Positions 24,138 to 34,971 of a stretch of 64,000 bases of DNA are shown here, piece by piece (the first letter of the stretch is position 1; each line of letters begins with the position of its first letter). A program made the translations under genes and the position numbers. A model generated the notes under the pieces. The model did not search any database. It was given only the letters and a program-made list of their open reading frames with translations, and was not told the origin of the DNA. Source of the stretch: Scenedesmus sp. ARA3 (taxonomy: Eukaryota > Chlorophyta > Chlorophyceae > Sphaeropleales > Scenedesmaceae); NCBI GenBank assembly GCA_004335835.1, contig RWJK01001852.1, forward strand, positions 1-64,000. The letters run 5' to 3'.

Positions 24138-24775
24138 AGGGTGTATTCAACCTAAGCAGCAAGCCGCTGGCCCCTGCTGCTCTACACACCCTCAACTTGG
24201 GCCATAAGTTCATCCCCACTCCTGGTGTGAGTAATACCAGAGCAGTCATTGCCAGTCAAATGAGCAAGTTTGCTCGGAGTGTTAAACTGCGATCGCACTT
24301 TGGTTCGGCTGGTGCTTCTGCTTACAACATGAAGTACCATGTACCCAAACCATTGTTTGTACCACGTGAAGTGCCGCAGCCAGTCATGAGTTTCATTGCT
24401 GCTGCCAAGGCAGCACTGCACGCATGTTATGATGCACAATCAGTCCTCATGCGTGCACAACCCATGAGTGACAACATGACGTTTGCCATGCGTCGTGCTT
24501 TATTTGACTTGCACAACGACCCCAGCATAATCGTCAAACCTTCTGACAAAAACATGGGGCTTTGCATATTAGATGCAGCATGGTATGTGGCTGAATGCAA
24601 TCGCCAGCTGAGCGATCCAGCCACTTATGCTAGTGTCCTTGCTGCAGCCATGCCTGGCCTCATCAGCCAGCTGCAGCAGCAGGCTTTACAGCTAGCCAGA
24701 AAATGGCAGCCTTTGCTGCCAGGGCAGGTTTATGATTACTTTGAGGCACAAGCAAGGTTCAAGCAGATGCAAGCT
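24062..24775 (+). pseudogene. 5' part of a Penelope-like reverse transcriptase, truncated
   Basis: The frame is -1 relative to ORF1 and open from about 24062, with a very basic start (KRKRK near 24070). It then encodes LNLGHKFIPTP, MKYHVPKPLFVP, SIIVKPSDKNMGLCILD and WYVAECNRQLSD. This series (LGxKFxPTP, then a KPxDKNxG block, then a WY..C..QLxD block) is characteristic of the N-terminal RT region of Penelope-like elements. Similarity stops near 24775 before the palm motifs, and the sequence changes to CTG-rich DNA next to the S1 gene, so the copy is 3'-truncated. No GIY-YIG nuclease is present. Another retroelement class sharing this RT start is possible. No conventional ATG lies at the head of the frame; frameshifting from ORF1 would explain expression. 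Confidence 0.65.
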
Positions 24776-24859
24776 GCTGTTGTGCTGCTTGGTCTTTGCG
24801 CTGACCTCCTGCTGCCGCTGTTGCTGTTGCTGCTGCTGCTGCCACAACAAGTGCTGCTG

Positions 24860-27735
24860 CTACGAGTCGGTGTCGCCCTCATCGATGATATCACCCGCCC
24901 TGCGCTTCTTTTCGGGGCCGCTGGCAGGCTTCCGCGTCCCTGGCAGCCAGGGGTGCACCTTAGCCTTGCGTAGCCTCTCTCTCTCTCTCTCGGGGCCGCT
25001 GCCTGCCAGCCATTCTGCCGCCATCGCCTCTGCGCCGTCAAACACGAGCTGCTTGTTGCGCATCATGTCTCCCTTCTCTTTCTCCAGCTTTTTGGTGGTG
25101 AGCGTGAAGCGGGCCTTTTCTATGTCGACGCTCAATACCATCGCCTTGAGCTTGTCACCAGCCTGATGTTACAATACAAAAGCAGAGTAGCCGAACAAGG
25201 GTATGAGAATTGGGGCTAACACAGACCAGCAACAAGAACCGGGTATGCATAGTTGCGTTTGGTGTCGAACTAACAAGCAGGTTTTTTTCTCTTTGTGGCT
25301 GGTATGCAGTATCATCGCCTTGAGCTCCTCACCAACCTGTTGTGGCGATTCAGAAGCAGGGTAGCGGAATGTTGGTAGGAGAAGTGGGTCAAACATATAC
25401 AAGCAACAAAGCCAGGGCAGGCACGGCGTGAAGTTTGTTATAACTGATAAGCAGGTTGCCAACACAGCTGCATTGATTCCTTCTCTATGATGCAACAGAG
25501 CCGCAATCGCATGGACAGCCAAAATCTATGTAACTGACGCAAGCAATGCAGCTGCAGTGCAGCAGCCGTGCCATGTACAGTGTGGCTGCCACAACCACAA
25601 ACAACCCAGCGCAGCGCGTCCGAGCAGTGTGTAAGTACCACCGCAACATGCCAGCACAGGTGGCCCAGGCACTGCCCGCGTGTTTCCAGTAACAGCTTTC
25701 CAGCAACCGCACCTCTCCCAACGCCGGCTCACCTGCAGCACCTGCACCGCTGAGGTGCGGCGCGGGGCTGATGCCGGCATGGCTAGGTATGGCTTTCATG
25801 AATAATGTTGTGTATATATTCCTGAATCATGTCTTTGTGTATCAACCTCACCTGCAGGACCTGATCCGCTGAAGAGAGGCGCTCGTGCGTGATCTGGCTG
25901 ATGTGCAGCAGGCCTGTGGCAACGCCAGCAGTGCCAGCAGTGCCATCAATGTCCACAAATGCCCCATACTGCTTAAGCCGTTGGACCACGCCTGTCACCA
26001 CATCACCAACTCTCAGACTGTGGACCGGGGCACCAGTGGCGCGGCGGTGGCTTAACACCAGGCACTGCTTATTCTTTTACAAGAAGACACAGCAGGGCAT
26101 GGCGCAGCCAAGCAGCGGCAGGGCAGAGGCAAACACGTCTGAGCTTTGGCATGCTTGTGACCCTGCAGCTGTGCTCGCGCTGCCAGTGGAAACATACACA
26201 GGTGAAGCTGTCTGCTGGGCTAGCAGCTGCCTGACAGCCTACACAGCGAGCAGGTGTCTGTGCCTATCAGGTGCAGCGCACCCCCCTGTCTTGAAGCTCA
26301 TCACAATGTGCCGCATCACCCGCAGCTCATCACTCTATCTGCAGCTCATCACTCTATCTGCAGCTCATCACTCTATCTGCAGCTCATCCATCCCTGCCGT
26401 ATCTATCAGGTGCAGCTCATCACTAGGTCTTGATGTGCAGGTCTCACCTCGTCCACCTCCAGAAACAAGGCTGGCAGCTTCTGGCCCACATAGTCCGCCA
26501 TGTTATCTCGGTTCAGCGGCTGCAGCAGCACCAACAACGGCAGCAGCACCAGGGATGAAAGCTGGGTAGAGGCACAGCTGATCAGAGAGCAACCAACAGC
26601 AGCTGATTGTTGGACCATGCAACAGGTGTGACAACTACCTGTGTGGACATGCACATGTGTTGAGTGCATGAAACAGCAGCCAGCACAGCAGCATCCTTGT
26701 GCAGAACACGTCATGCCAGTGCTTGCTTCCACAGCACCTGTCCGCACATATGCCTTGCACAAAGACTGCACCGCAGGCGCACGTTGTGAATCCTACAAAC
26801 AAGTTTGACCTCGTTGGCATGTGAATGCGTACTGTTTTTCACAAACACAATCAAGAACAAGGACAAAAAGCACACCTAGGATGCATGTGCATGCGCGCAG
26901 AGTCTGCCATCACCAGCAGCGTGAAACACCGCTCACACGGGCTGCTCTCCGCAGCCTGCTGCGCTGCTCTCCACATCCCCGAGTGCTGGCCGCAGCACGT
27001 GTACAGCAGTAGCGCTGCGTGTTTCTGCACTCGCAATGCACATGTACTGCACAGGCGCTGCACATGCTCTGTAAGCAATTGGGAGCAGCAGCAGCAGCAG
27101 CATCTGAGGCCAACATGCTACGCACCCGGCCCAGGTGGCTGGCTGGGATGAAGCCCCGCAACTGCTCATACTGCACCACCAGGCCGCCGCTGTTGGCTCC
27201 TGTGACTGTCACATCAACCGACATCTGACCCTGCAGCATCAGCTGCATCCACTGCGCATTGGCATGCCATACTGCAGTGTGGGTGTCACCTTCACTGACG
27301 TTACCCACAGCGCCAACGACTTCCTGCAGGCAATACATTCGCAGTGTGTAAAGGGATACATGCAAGGCTGCCTTGGCCACATGTGTTGCGCCACTACCGG
27401 TGTCCAACAAAGAGCAGCAGCAGCAGCTGCTGCTGCTGCTGCTGCTGCTGTAGCAGCATGCAGGAACACCTAGTACATCATCAGCGCCCATGCCTCGTCT
27501 GATGGTGACGTACCTCTTCCCGCTCGTCTTCCGGGTCCTTCTCGAGGTGAGCATTCTCATTGGCCCTCGTATCAACAACCTCGGTGCTGCTGCTGTCTGC
27601 CGAGACGCTGTGTGGATCCCGACGTCGTACTATGCTAGGTTTGCGGCCAAAAGTTACTACTTGCCTTCTAACACTGTTTGAGCACGAGCAAGAGTGCGCA
27701 CAGCGCATGCTGGTACGGCCTGCTAGGCTCTGCAT
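24860..27735 (-). CDS. PRPS1: Plastid 30S ribosomal protein S1
   Basis: Predicted 335 residues from five exons: 27735-27514, 27323-27126, 26519-26448, 26064-25852, 25162-24860, all phase 0. The start is a true ATG and the first 60 residues are Ser/Arg-rich, as in a chloroplast transit peptide. S1-fold motifs are visible: GGLVVQYEQLRGFIPASHLG, then LFLEVDE, then CLVLSHRR leading to VGDVVTGVVQRLKQYGAFVD and LLHISQITHE. The C-terminal part (RFTLTTKKLEKEKGDMMRN) matches plastid S1 of green algae. The protein binds mRNA during plastid translation initiation. It is shorter than usual (about 400 residues), so an exon may be missed in the introns at 27324-27513 or 26065-26447. Partial junction copies occur in the last intron. 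Confidence 0.82.
25306..25345 (-). repeat. Acceptor-side fragment of S1 exon 5
   Basis: Repeats an acceptor and the GE(E/K)LKAM codons, about 170 bases upstream of exon 5 in sense direction. Confidence 0.75.
25725..25795 (-). repeat. Donor-side fragment of S1 exon 4
   Basis: Degenerate copy of the last 55 bases of exon 4, including GTGCTGCAG/GTGAG, downstream of the intact donor at 25852. Confidence 0.7.
26322..26393. repeat. Tandem repeat, unit 19 bases
   Basis: GCAGCTCATCACTCTATCT is repeated about three and a half times inside an S1 intron, followed by a variant copy near 26410. Confidence 0.93.
27411..27451 (-). repeat. Self-complementary CAG/CTG block in S1 intron 1
   Basis: Adjacent (CAG)n and (CTG)n halves form a perfect long hairpin in either strand. 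The intron lies between exons 1 and 2 of S1. Confidence 0.9.
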
Positions 27736-28089
27736 GTTGTGTTCGCAGTGGGACTTCAGTTCATCAGCATCTCAAACCACTTCGTCAAGCCCGCGCAGGT
27801 AGCTTTGCTGTTATGTGTTTCGCATGTAATGCGGTGCGGTGGCGTTAGTTGGACCGCAGTGTCACTTGTTGCTGCATAGAACCCTAGTTTGTCCTTGCAG
27901 GTCCTGACGCAGTGCTACCACGAGGTATGCCTGCTTAGCCGAACCAGGTCACTGTAACACTTTTGTTTCAACAACACACAACCGTGGCGGCCATGCGGAT
28001 GCGAGCATGCAAGTTTTGGCCAGCCAGGCAGCTGCCCACAGCTGTTGCAACAACTGTCCCACAAAGCACTGATCAACGCTGGCACTCAT

Positions 28090-28470
28090 GCGTACCTGTC
28101 CTGCTGCTCAACTGTTCGCAGCGGTTCCAGCAGGAACTCGTGGTGGCCTGCACCTTCAAAAGCTTCTGCAGACAACCGCAGCTCCCCTTACAACCGTTAC
28201 AACCGTTTTACAACCGTTTGCAAGCTCACAATCTTGTTCAGCCAGCTGCAAAGAGCCGCTGCACCTAGTACCGGTCCTGCTGCCTGCTGCTCTACTGTCC
28301 GCAGTGGGTCCAGCAGAAACTCGTGGTGACCAGGTGCATCTGCTGCTGACAGCCACTTGCAAACTTACAAACCTTGGCCAGCCAGCTGCACACTGCAGCT
28401 GCACCTAGTACCTGTCCTGCTGCTCTACTGTCCGCAGTGGTCCCAGCAGGAACTCGTGGTGGCCTGCAAC
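28090..28470 (-). repeat. Three copies of the LRR gene 3' end
   Basis: The last 55 coding bases, including the stop codon (28610-28670), recur at about 28095-28150, 28260-28330 and 28405-28465 in sense-downstream positions. They are followed by repeated CAGCTGCA and TTGCAAGCTCACAA pieces. The 3' untranslated region therefore carries its own array. Confidence 0.88.
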
Positions 28471-28609
28471 TTCAGAAGCTTCTGCAGACACCTTCCATCT
28501 GCTGTACATGCTAAAAACTCTGCAAACTCCATGTTAACAACCGCAGCTCCCTTTACAGCCGTTTGCAAGCTCACAATCTTGTCCAGCCAGCTGCACAAAG
28601 CCCTTGCAC

Positions 28610-28730
28610 CTAGTACCGGTCCTGCTGCTCCACTGTCCGCAGAGGGTCTAGCAGGAACTCGTGGTGCCCAGGTGCATCTGCTGACGACCGCCCACTGCCA
28701 GCAGCACTGCCCCATGCCTTGTCACCACCC

Positions 28731-28763
<33 letters not shown>

Positions 28764-29401
28764 CCAGCAGCAGCACCAGCTAGTGACAGGCCAGCCATGC
28801 CACCAACCACTGCATCAACCGGCATCGGAGGCACATCAGCCGCAGCAACGCCTGCAGGAGCAGCAGCAGAAGCACCTGCACCGCCTGCTGCTGTACCGCC
28901 TGCTGCTGTACCGCCTGCAGGTCCTGTAGTGCCCGCTGCTGTACCGCCTGCTGCTGCTGCTGCTGCCTGATAGTCCTTGAAGTCCAGTGCAGGCAGCTGC
29001 TGCAGCTCCGGGGGGATGACCAGCTCAGGGTTGCCCTCCAGGTACCTGCAGGAGGGCGGCGTGTGATTTCCATTACATTACATTACATTACATGCTCCAC
29101 TCAACAAGGAGTGGGACCCCCCAGTCAGGAGCCAACGAGCCAACAATTCTAAACTGTTGATTGGCATGAAGCGAGTGAGCACAGTGATACCAGCATTGCT
29201 GTCTGTGTGTTATGTTTTGGCTGTGGAGTTAGGATGACCGGCTCAGGGTTACCTTCCAGCAGCAGCATTTCGCAAATGCAGCGCAGCCAGCGGAGCAGTG
29301 TCATGTTTAAGTGGGTACTCACAGTCTGCGTAGGTTGCTGAGCTTGCCTAGGCTTAGCGGAAGCGTCTTGAGCTGGTTGTGGTCAAGGTACAGCTCCTGC
29401 A

Positions 29402-29444
<43 letters not shown>

Positions 29445-31499
29445 TGCAGAACATGGTCAAAACTCTATGGTGCTGCTGTCTGGCAGTGATGGTGTCTTAT
29501 GCTGGTTGCGGTCCAGGTGCAGCTGTTGACGGAAAACAAACCAGCAATGCAGCAGTAGCAGTCGGACATATGTGGTCTAATTGCGCTGCTATTCTGGAAT
29601 GGTGGGACTTGACACCAAATAAAGAGCTCACTACGTCGCCAAGACAGCTGCATCCATGCACAAACACAATCTATGTAACTTGGCAAGCGTGCGAACAGCG
29701 CCGATCAATCAATCAATTACACGTTTAGCTAGCAAGAGGTGAACCCAGAGGAGGGAGCCACTCCCAAACCAAGCGTGCGAACAGCGCCACTCTACTACAA
29801 GCATCTTCACCTGTAACACAACCCTGCTGCACCCCACTGCTGTCAACGCCATCGCACTCGTCTCACCTGCAGCTCTGTGCAGTTGCCCAACTCCTCGGGA
29901 ACGCTGCTCAGCTGGTTGCGGTCCGCTGACAGCCCTTACACAACCCTGCTGCACCCCACTGCTTTCTATAACAATGACCTCGTCTCACCTGCAGCTCTGC
30001 ACAGTACCCCAGTTCTTCAGGCACACTACTTAGCTGGCTGCGGTCCACCCACACCACTGCAGTTACAGCTGTCACCCAAAAACAATCGTCCTTCAACTGC
30101 CGATACACCACCGCATAGCCCACCTGCAGCTCTGCGCAGTTGCCCAGTGCTTCAGGCACGCTGCTCAGCTGGTTGCGGTCTGCCCACAGCTTGCGCAGAC
30201 GCTGCAGCTGCCCCAGCTGCGGAGGAAGCTCAGTCAGCTGGTTGCTGTACAGCCACCTGTATTTGTATCAGACAGATTTGCAGACATGACAACCAAAGTT
30301 GAGCCGTACACATAGGTTGCGTGGAGTGTTGCAGAAAAGCACGAGCGTGCAAGGCCTTGCAGAAAGGTGTGCAGCTGGCACACGTACGATGTGCAGTCTC
30401 ATTCAACAGAGGAAGCAGCCTGCACACAGAGGGCTGGGCAACGGCACCGGCTGTGGTGCAGGCAGCACTTCAGCGCAGCCGACTCAAATCTCCTGCAAGT
30501 GTTCTCAGCTGCCGCCTGCAGGTGGTGCTGCACTCTAACAACCTGTCAAGCACCAAACCCAGAGATCAAGTTATAATTTGGCCGGCAGCACTCACAGTTC
30601 CTGCAAGTTGGCCATGTTGCCAATTTCAGGCGGCACTTTAATCAGCTGATTTTCATACACGCTCATCCGGCTGGCCCCGATGAGCACAACGACTAGCAGT
30701 CTGAACCCCATATAAGAACCCAAACACAAGACTCACAGTTCCTGCAGGTTGGCCATGTTGCCGATTTCAGGCGGCACCTCTGTCAGCTGGTTTTCGTACA
30801 GGCTCATCCGGCTGGCCCCTGTGAGCTTGCCGATGCTGCTCGGCAGGCGGCTGAGCTGGTTCTTGTGCAGGGACAGCGCCTCCATTCCGGTCAAGGCACC
30901 GATGTTCTCTGGCAGGCTTGCGAGCTGCAGATGTGAGTGTACGGTGGAGTACAGCACCACACGGAGTAAAGCACTACATGCATGTGAGTTGTTAGCGGTT
31001 GATTGACATTCTTATTGTATCAGAGCATGCGGTGTGCACTGAGAGGGCCCAGGCTTTCTTGGGCTAGATAGCAAGCTGCTGGTGTAAAATTTACAGTATG
31101 CGCTCAACCCTGTGATTCGTCAAACTGCACACCTGTTTCTACTGCAAATGTCAACACACTCACATCGTGCCCAGAAGACAGCCACCAAATACACCCACAA
31201 TCACATACGCACCTGGTTGATGTGCAGCGACAGCCGCACCAGTGCAGTCATGCAGCAGATTTCTTTAGGCAGCCCAGTCAGCCTGTTGGCATTCAGGCTG
31301 AGCCACACAAGGCCCTCACAGCCAGCAATGCCTGCTGGCAGGCTGGCCAGTGCGTTGAAGTGCAGGCTGAGGTGCTTCACCTGGCAGCAGCAGCAGNNNN
31401 NNNNNNNNNNNNNNNNNNNNNNNNNNNNNNNNNNNNNNNNNNNNNNNNNNNNNNNNNNNNNNNNNNNNNNNNNNNNNNNNNNNNNNNNGAGGTGCTTCA

Positions 31500-31546
<47 letters not shown>

Positions 31547-34500
31547 CAGCAAGTGGGTAAACAAATTTGTGTGTTCAAGCGTGTGCATAGCAACTTGCCA
31601 CTTGCAGCTCAGCTCAGGCAGTTGCCTGTCTTAAAAGACCGACTGCTCAAGCAAGCATGCGATGCTGTAGGTGTGCAAGTCCAGGCGGCCCAGGCGGCTA
31701 TGTTGCAGATGCAGAAGCACTGCACTGTTTTACTTTTGATGTCTACAGAGCATTGAGACAGTGCAACACACAGTAACACCTGCTTCAGAGATCTCATCTC
31801 CTCTGGTAGCGATGTGATGCTGTTGGAGTGCAGGCCCAGACGGCAATGCACTACGTTGACCAAAATGCAAGATCAAACCGTGATAGTATTGGAAGTACCT
31901 GCTTCAATGCCCCAATTTCCTCCGGCAGGCTGGCAATGCTGTTGGAGTGAAGGTCAAGGCGGCCAATGCACTACATCAAACACAGTGCAACAAGAATCCA
32001 TACAGGTTTTGGGCAGTACCTGCTTCAGGGCTCCGATTTCCTCCGGTAGTGACGCAATGCTGTTGGAGTGCAGGTCCAGGCGGCCCAGGGTGCTCATGCT
32101 GCCAATGCAGGGAGGAATGGTCATCAGCTTGTTCTCCGACATGTCTCTGCATGAAATGGCACCACATTGATGAGTAAAGCAGCAGCAATCCTTTGCTGTT
32201 CAATGCAGCACAGCTAAAAACATTGGCTGACACATCGCCGGGCAGCAGGCAGAATTATAGTAGTGGTTGCAGACGTAACGCTGCAACAGCACTGTCTGAC
32301 TGCAGCTCAGCTTCACTGGTTTGCAAGTCTGACGCAATGCAACTGTCCTGCAAATGCTGCACGCGTATGCTGATCATGAAGCAAATGCAACTGATCTGTG
32401 CTGCAGCGGCCTGCCACTCACAGCCACTCAATGGTTGGCAGCTTGCACGCTGCCTCTGGGAACTCCCGGAAGTTGTTGTTGGGCATCCAACTGTGCCGCG
32501 GCAGCAGCAGCAGCAGCAGCAGCGGCAGCGAGCAGAAGCAACACCATGCTGAGTGACATGATGGTAAAGCAGTAGCGCATCATCCTGAAAGTGCAGCAGC
32601 AGCAACACCGGCCATCACATGTGGCCTTATTGTGGCTGGCAGGCTGCTTGGGTGCTCATGCCATGCGCCCAAACATGCACACAACACATGCTGCAGCCTG
32701 CTAGATGAGCACCACCACCAGTAAAGTGCAGTGCAGTTTGCGGCAGCAGCAGTTGCAGGGCTGTGATGCATGTTTGTGCACTCACAGCTGCTTGAGGTTG
32801 CCCAGCCTGCTGATGCCTTCGGGCAGGCTACGCAGCAGATTGTTGCCCAGCCAGCTGCAAGCAGCAGCAGCAGTGGCGGCGGCGGCAGCATCTCAGCAGC
32901 AGCCGCAACAGCCAAGACACTTTGCCGGACTGCTCGTGCACATAACACTAGGCTTGAAGCAAGCGCGCGCCAGCTTGCATGTCGTGCTCAACATGCTCGC
33001 ACCTGCTACCGCGTGTCAACACAGGGAGCAGTAAGGCACTCACAGCAACTGCAGCTCTGCCAGGCATTGAAGCTCCACAGCAGTGTAGTGCATGCATGCA
33101 GCTGCTGCTGCTCAGCGCAACTCAGCAGCACTCACAGCAACTGCAGCCCTGCCAGGTTTCCGGCTCGTAGCACTAATGCAATGTTCTTCAAGATGTATGC
33201 AGCTGCTGCTGGATCAGCACAGAGATTCAGCTCTCACAGCAACTGCAGCCCTACCACGTCTCCCAGCACTGTTGCAGTGTTTGTCATAATGCATGCAGAA
33301 GAAACAGCAGCAGCTGCTGTCTCAGCACTCACAGCGACTGCAGACCTGCCAGGTCTCCAATCTCATCAGGCAGCTGCCGCAGGCCATTGTTGCTCAGCCA
33401 CCTGCAGCAGCACATGCACAGCCGCAGTACGAATAAGCTTACTCAGGTGTCACACTGCAGTTACACATGCCAAGCATTGGTAATGCCAGTCTACTGCTGG
33501 AGGCTACTGCATGCATCTCCCTGCCTAGTTTACAGCGCAGCTCAGCAATGCTGCTGCAGCATGTCTGCGCAGTATGCAGCCAACAGCTGCACCAGTGCTG
33601 CAAGACAAGCCAATCAACAACCGTAACTGCTCAGTATACCACTGCTGATTGACAGGCATCACAGCCAGCAGCAGCTTACAGCTTCTGCAGCTTGCCTAGT
33701 GCTGCTACTTCAGGGGGCACCTGTGACAGCCCACAGCCGTCCAGCATCCTGCAGGGCGGTTGCAGGCACGGAAACTGAAACGAATGTTGACACAGCAGTT
33801 GGCAGCTGTTGCAGGACTGAGCACCAGGCTGGAAGTCAGGATGGCGAGCAGTCATAACAGATGACGTGAGGAAAGGGCGGTGCTGTGCTTGTGATGCTTT
33901 GCCAAGACCACGGCCAACTGCTGCTTCCCACTGCAGCAGCAACTATTCAGCTCGCGCTGCAGTTCCACAGCTGGTATAAGACAAATTGCTTCAGCAGAGC
34001 AGCTTGCATTATGCATTATGCATTATGCATTATGCATTTATACAAGCTTACAGCTCTGTGAGCTCCCCTTCTTCTGTCTTGAGGCCCCGCCACTGCTCGC
34101 TGGGGCCCTTCCAGTCATCAACCAGGCTGCTGCTCTTGTTGGCATCCCTGAATGCTTGCAGCGCCTGTGTAAAGTTCACCTGCAAAGGTATGAAACCAAG
34201 TTGATGAGCAGTCACGTCAGGTACACAGCAAATTATCACTGAGCCGGGTGAGCCTGTCCCAGTAACAACAGCAGCAGAAACAGCGCTGGGCTCTGCAGTC
34301 ACGAGCAACAGCTGCTACATCAGTGACGCCCAACAGTACAAAGTCATGTTAGGAATTCCGTTTACGTTTGCTTTGCGCTGATGCAGGCGATCAAGCAAAC
34401 ACAAACAATGGTCTCGGTGATGCAGTGCCGAAAGGCCACTTCTGCTGACGCGGACTCCTTACCCCTGCCCCTGGCCGGACCATCGTCACTGATCCGTCAC

Positions 34501-34642
34501 TAAAGTTCATGATGCAGCTGCTAGAGGGCAATCTGCTGTTCACCGGTGAAGCTCGCTCGCGGTGTGAAGAGTAGGGGCAAAGACAGAGAGCACTGTCACC
34601 AGCATCAGACACGGCTGAGTACAAGTCCTCTTGATCAAACAT
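28610..34642 (-). CDS. Leucine-rich repeat protein with LRRNT-like N-terminal domain
   Basis: Predicted 569 residues from 12 exons: 34642-34463, 34179-34052, 33748-33680, 33401-33333, 32854-32786, 32490-32422, 32146-32020, 31380-31213, 30924-30737, 30256-30124, 29396-29323, 29045-28610. All phases agree. Exon 2 encodes FTQALQAFRDANKSS to DDWKGPSEQW, like the LRRNT_2 cap of plant LRR proteins. At least 11 repeats follow, of the type LWLSNNGLRQLPDEIG and LDLHSNSIASLPEEIG, about 23 residues each. This is the PIRL/SHOC2-like class, a protein-binding scaffold. Exons 3 to 6 are each exactly 69 bases and hold one repeat. The C-terminal 110 residues are Ala/Gly-rich and end with GHHEFLLDPLRTVEQQDRY. 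No kinase or transmembrane segment is seen. The first exon is the least certain. Confidence 0.83.
29865..30050 (-). repeat. Two donor-side copies of LRR exon 10
   Basis: Copies at about 29990-30047 and 29867-29930 repeat the codons (A/V)DRNQLSSVPE and ELQ with the CTGCAG/GTGAG donor, downstream of the intact exon at 30256-30124. Spacing is about 125 bases. The copies share GTGAGA while the intact exon has GTGGGC. Confidence 0.92.
30595..30662 (-). repeat. Donor-side copy of LRR exon 9
   Basis: Repeats the YENQL..VPPEIGNMANLQEL codons and GTGAGT donor, 139 bases downstream of the intact junction. Confidence 0.93.
31397..31488. other. Assembly gap (92 N) inside a duplicated exon start
   Basis: The same 20 or so bases (GAGGTGCTTCACCTGGCAGC, then CAG repeats) stand on both sides of the gap. 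The gap therefore hides at least one more acceptor-side copy of LRR exon 8 plus triplet repeat. The right-hand CAG run is 31505-31547. Confidence 0.9.
31780..31965 (-). repeat. Two donor-side copies of LRR exon 7
   Basis: Copies at about 31897-31965 and 31782-31840 repeat LDLHSNSIASLPEEIG and KQ codons with the donor, downstream of the intact exon end at 32020. Confidence 0.92.
33034..33262 (-). repeat. Three donor-side copies of LRR exon 4 end
   Basis: Short copies at about 33034-33066, 33128-33160 and 33230-33262 repeat the LAGLQ(S/L)L codons and the CTGTGAG donor. Spacing is about 95-100 bases. Confidence 0.88.
34009..34042. repeat. Heptamer tandem repeat GCATTAT
   Basis: GCATTAT is repeated four to five times just inside the intron after LRR exon 2. 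Confidence 0.95.
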
Positions 34643-34971
34643 GATCGTTGCCTTGTACGCAACAACACTGGAGTTGGTGTGCCAATGTTACTGGGTGTTT
34701 GTTCCTTCCTAGCTTTACGTTGTACACTGTTCAGCTGTAGTAATTGGACTGTTATCACCTCAAATCAATCGTAGCAGTTGCTGCTTCCCCGTCTTTTTGC
34801 AACATCAGTTTTCCTTTGGCCGAGCCTCAGCAAAGCACAGGTGACGCCCTATAGCATGACAGCAAATGGCGATTCACGATCAAGTTGAATTTGATGCACT
34901 GTAGCTAGCCACTGACAACCCCGCGACCACGCTGCTGCTGCAGGTTCCCCACTGCATACAGCCTGGGCACA
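34643..34971. promoter_or_regulatory. Shared upstream region of LRR and GNAT genes
   Basis: 329 bases between the divergent start codons. No named element is recognised. Confidence 0.4.

Larger units (their letters stand above)
22755..24775 (+). mobile_element. Truncated Penelope-like retroelement
   Basis: Comprises ORF1 and the 5' third of the RT frame. It lies between the 3' ends of OGFOD1 and the S1 gene, with its cut end 85 bases from the S1 stop codon. Terminal repeats and target-site duplication were not recognised. Confidence 0.62.

Noticed and set aside
23334..24249. Long minus-strand frames of Cys, Leu, Ala and Gly
   Set aside because: Antisense of the Gln-rich retroelement ORF1; no motifs.
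26040..27580. CRISPR-like or tRNA features in repeat-rich introns
   Set aside because: Repeats are directly adjacent simple tandem units without spacers of constant size; no cloverleaf was recognised. Eukaryotic context makes CRISPR irrelevant.
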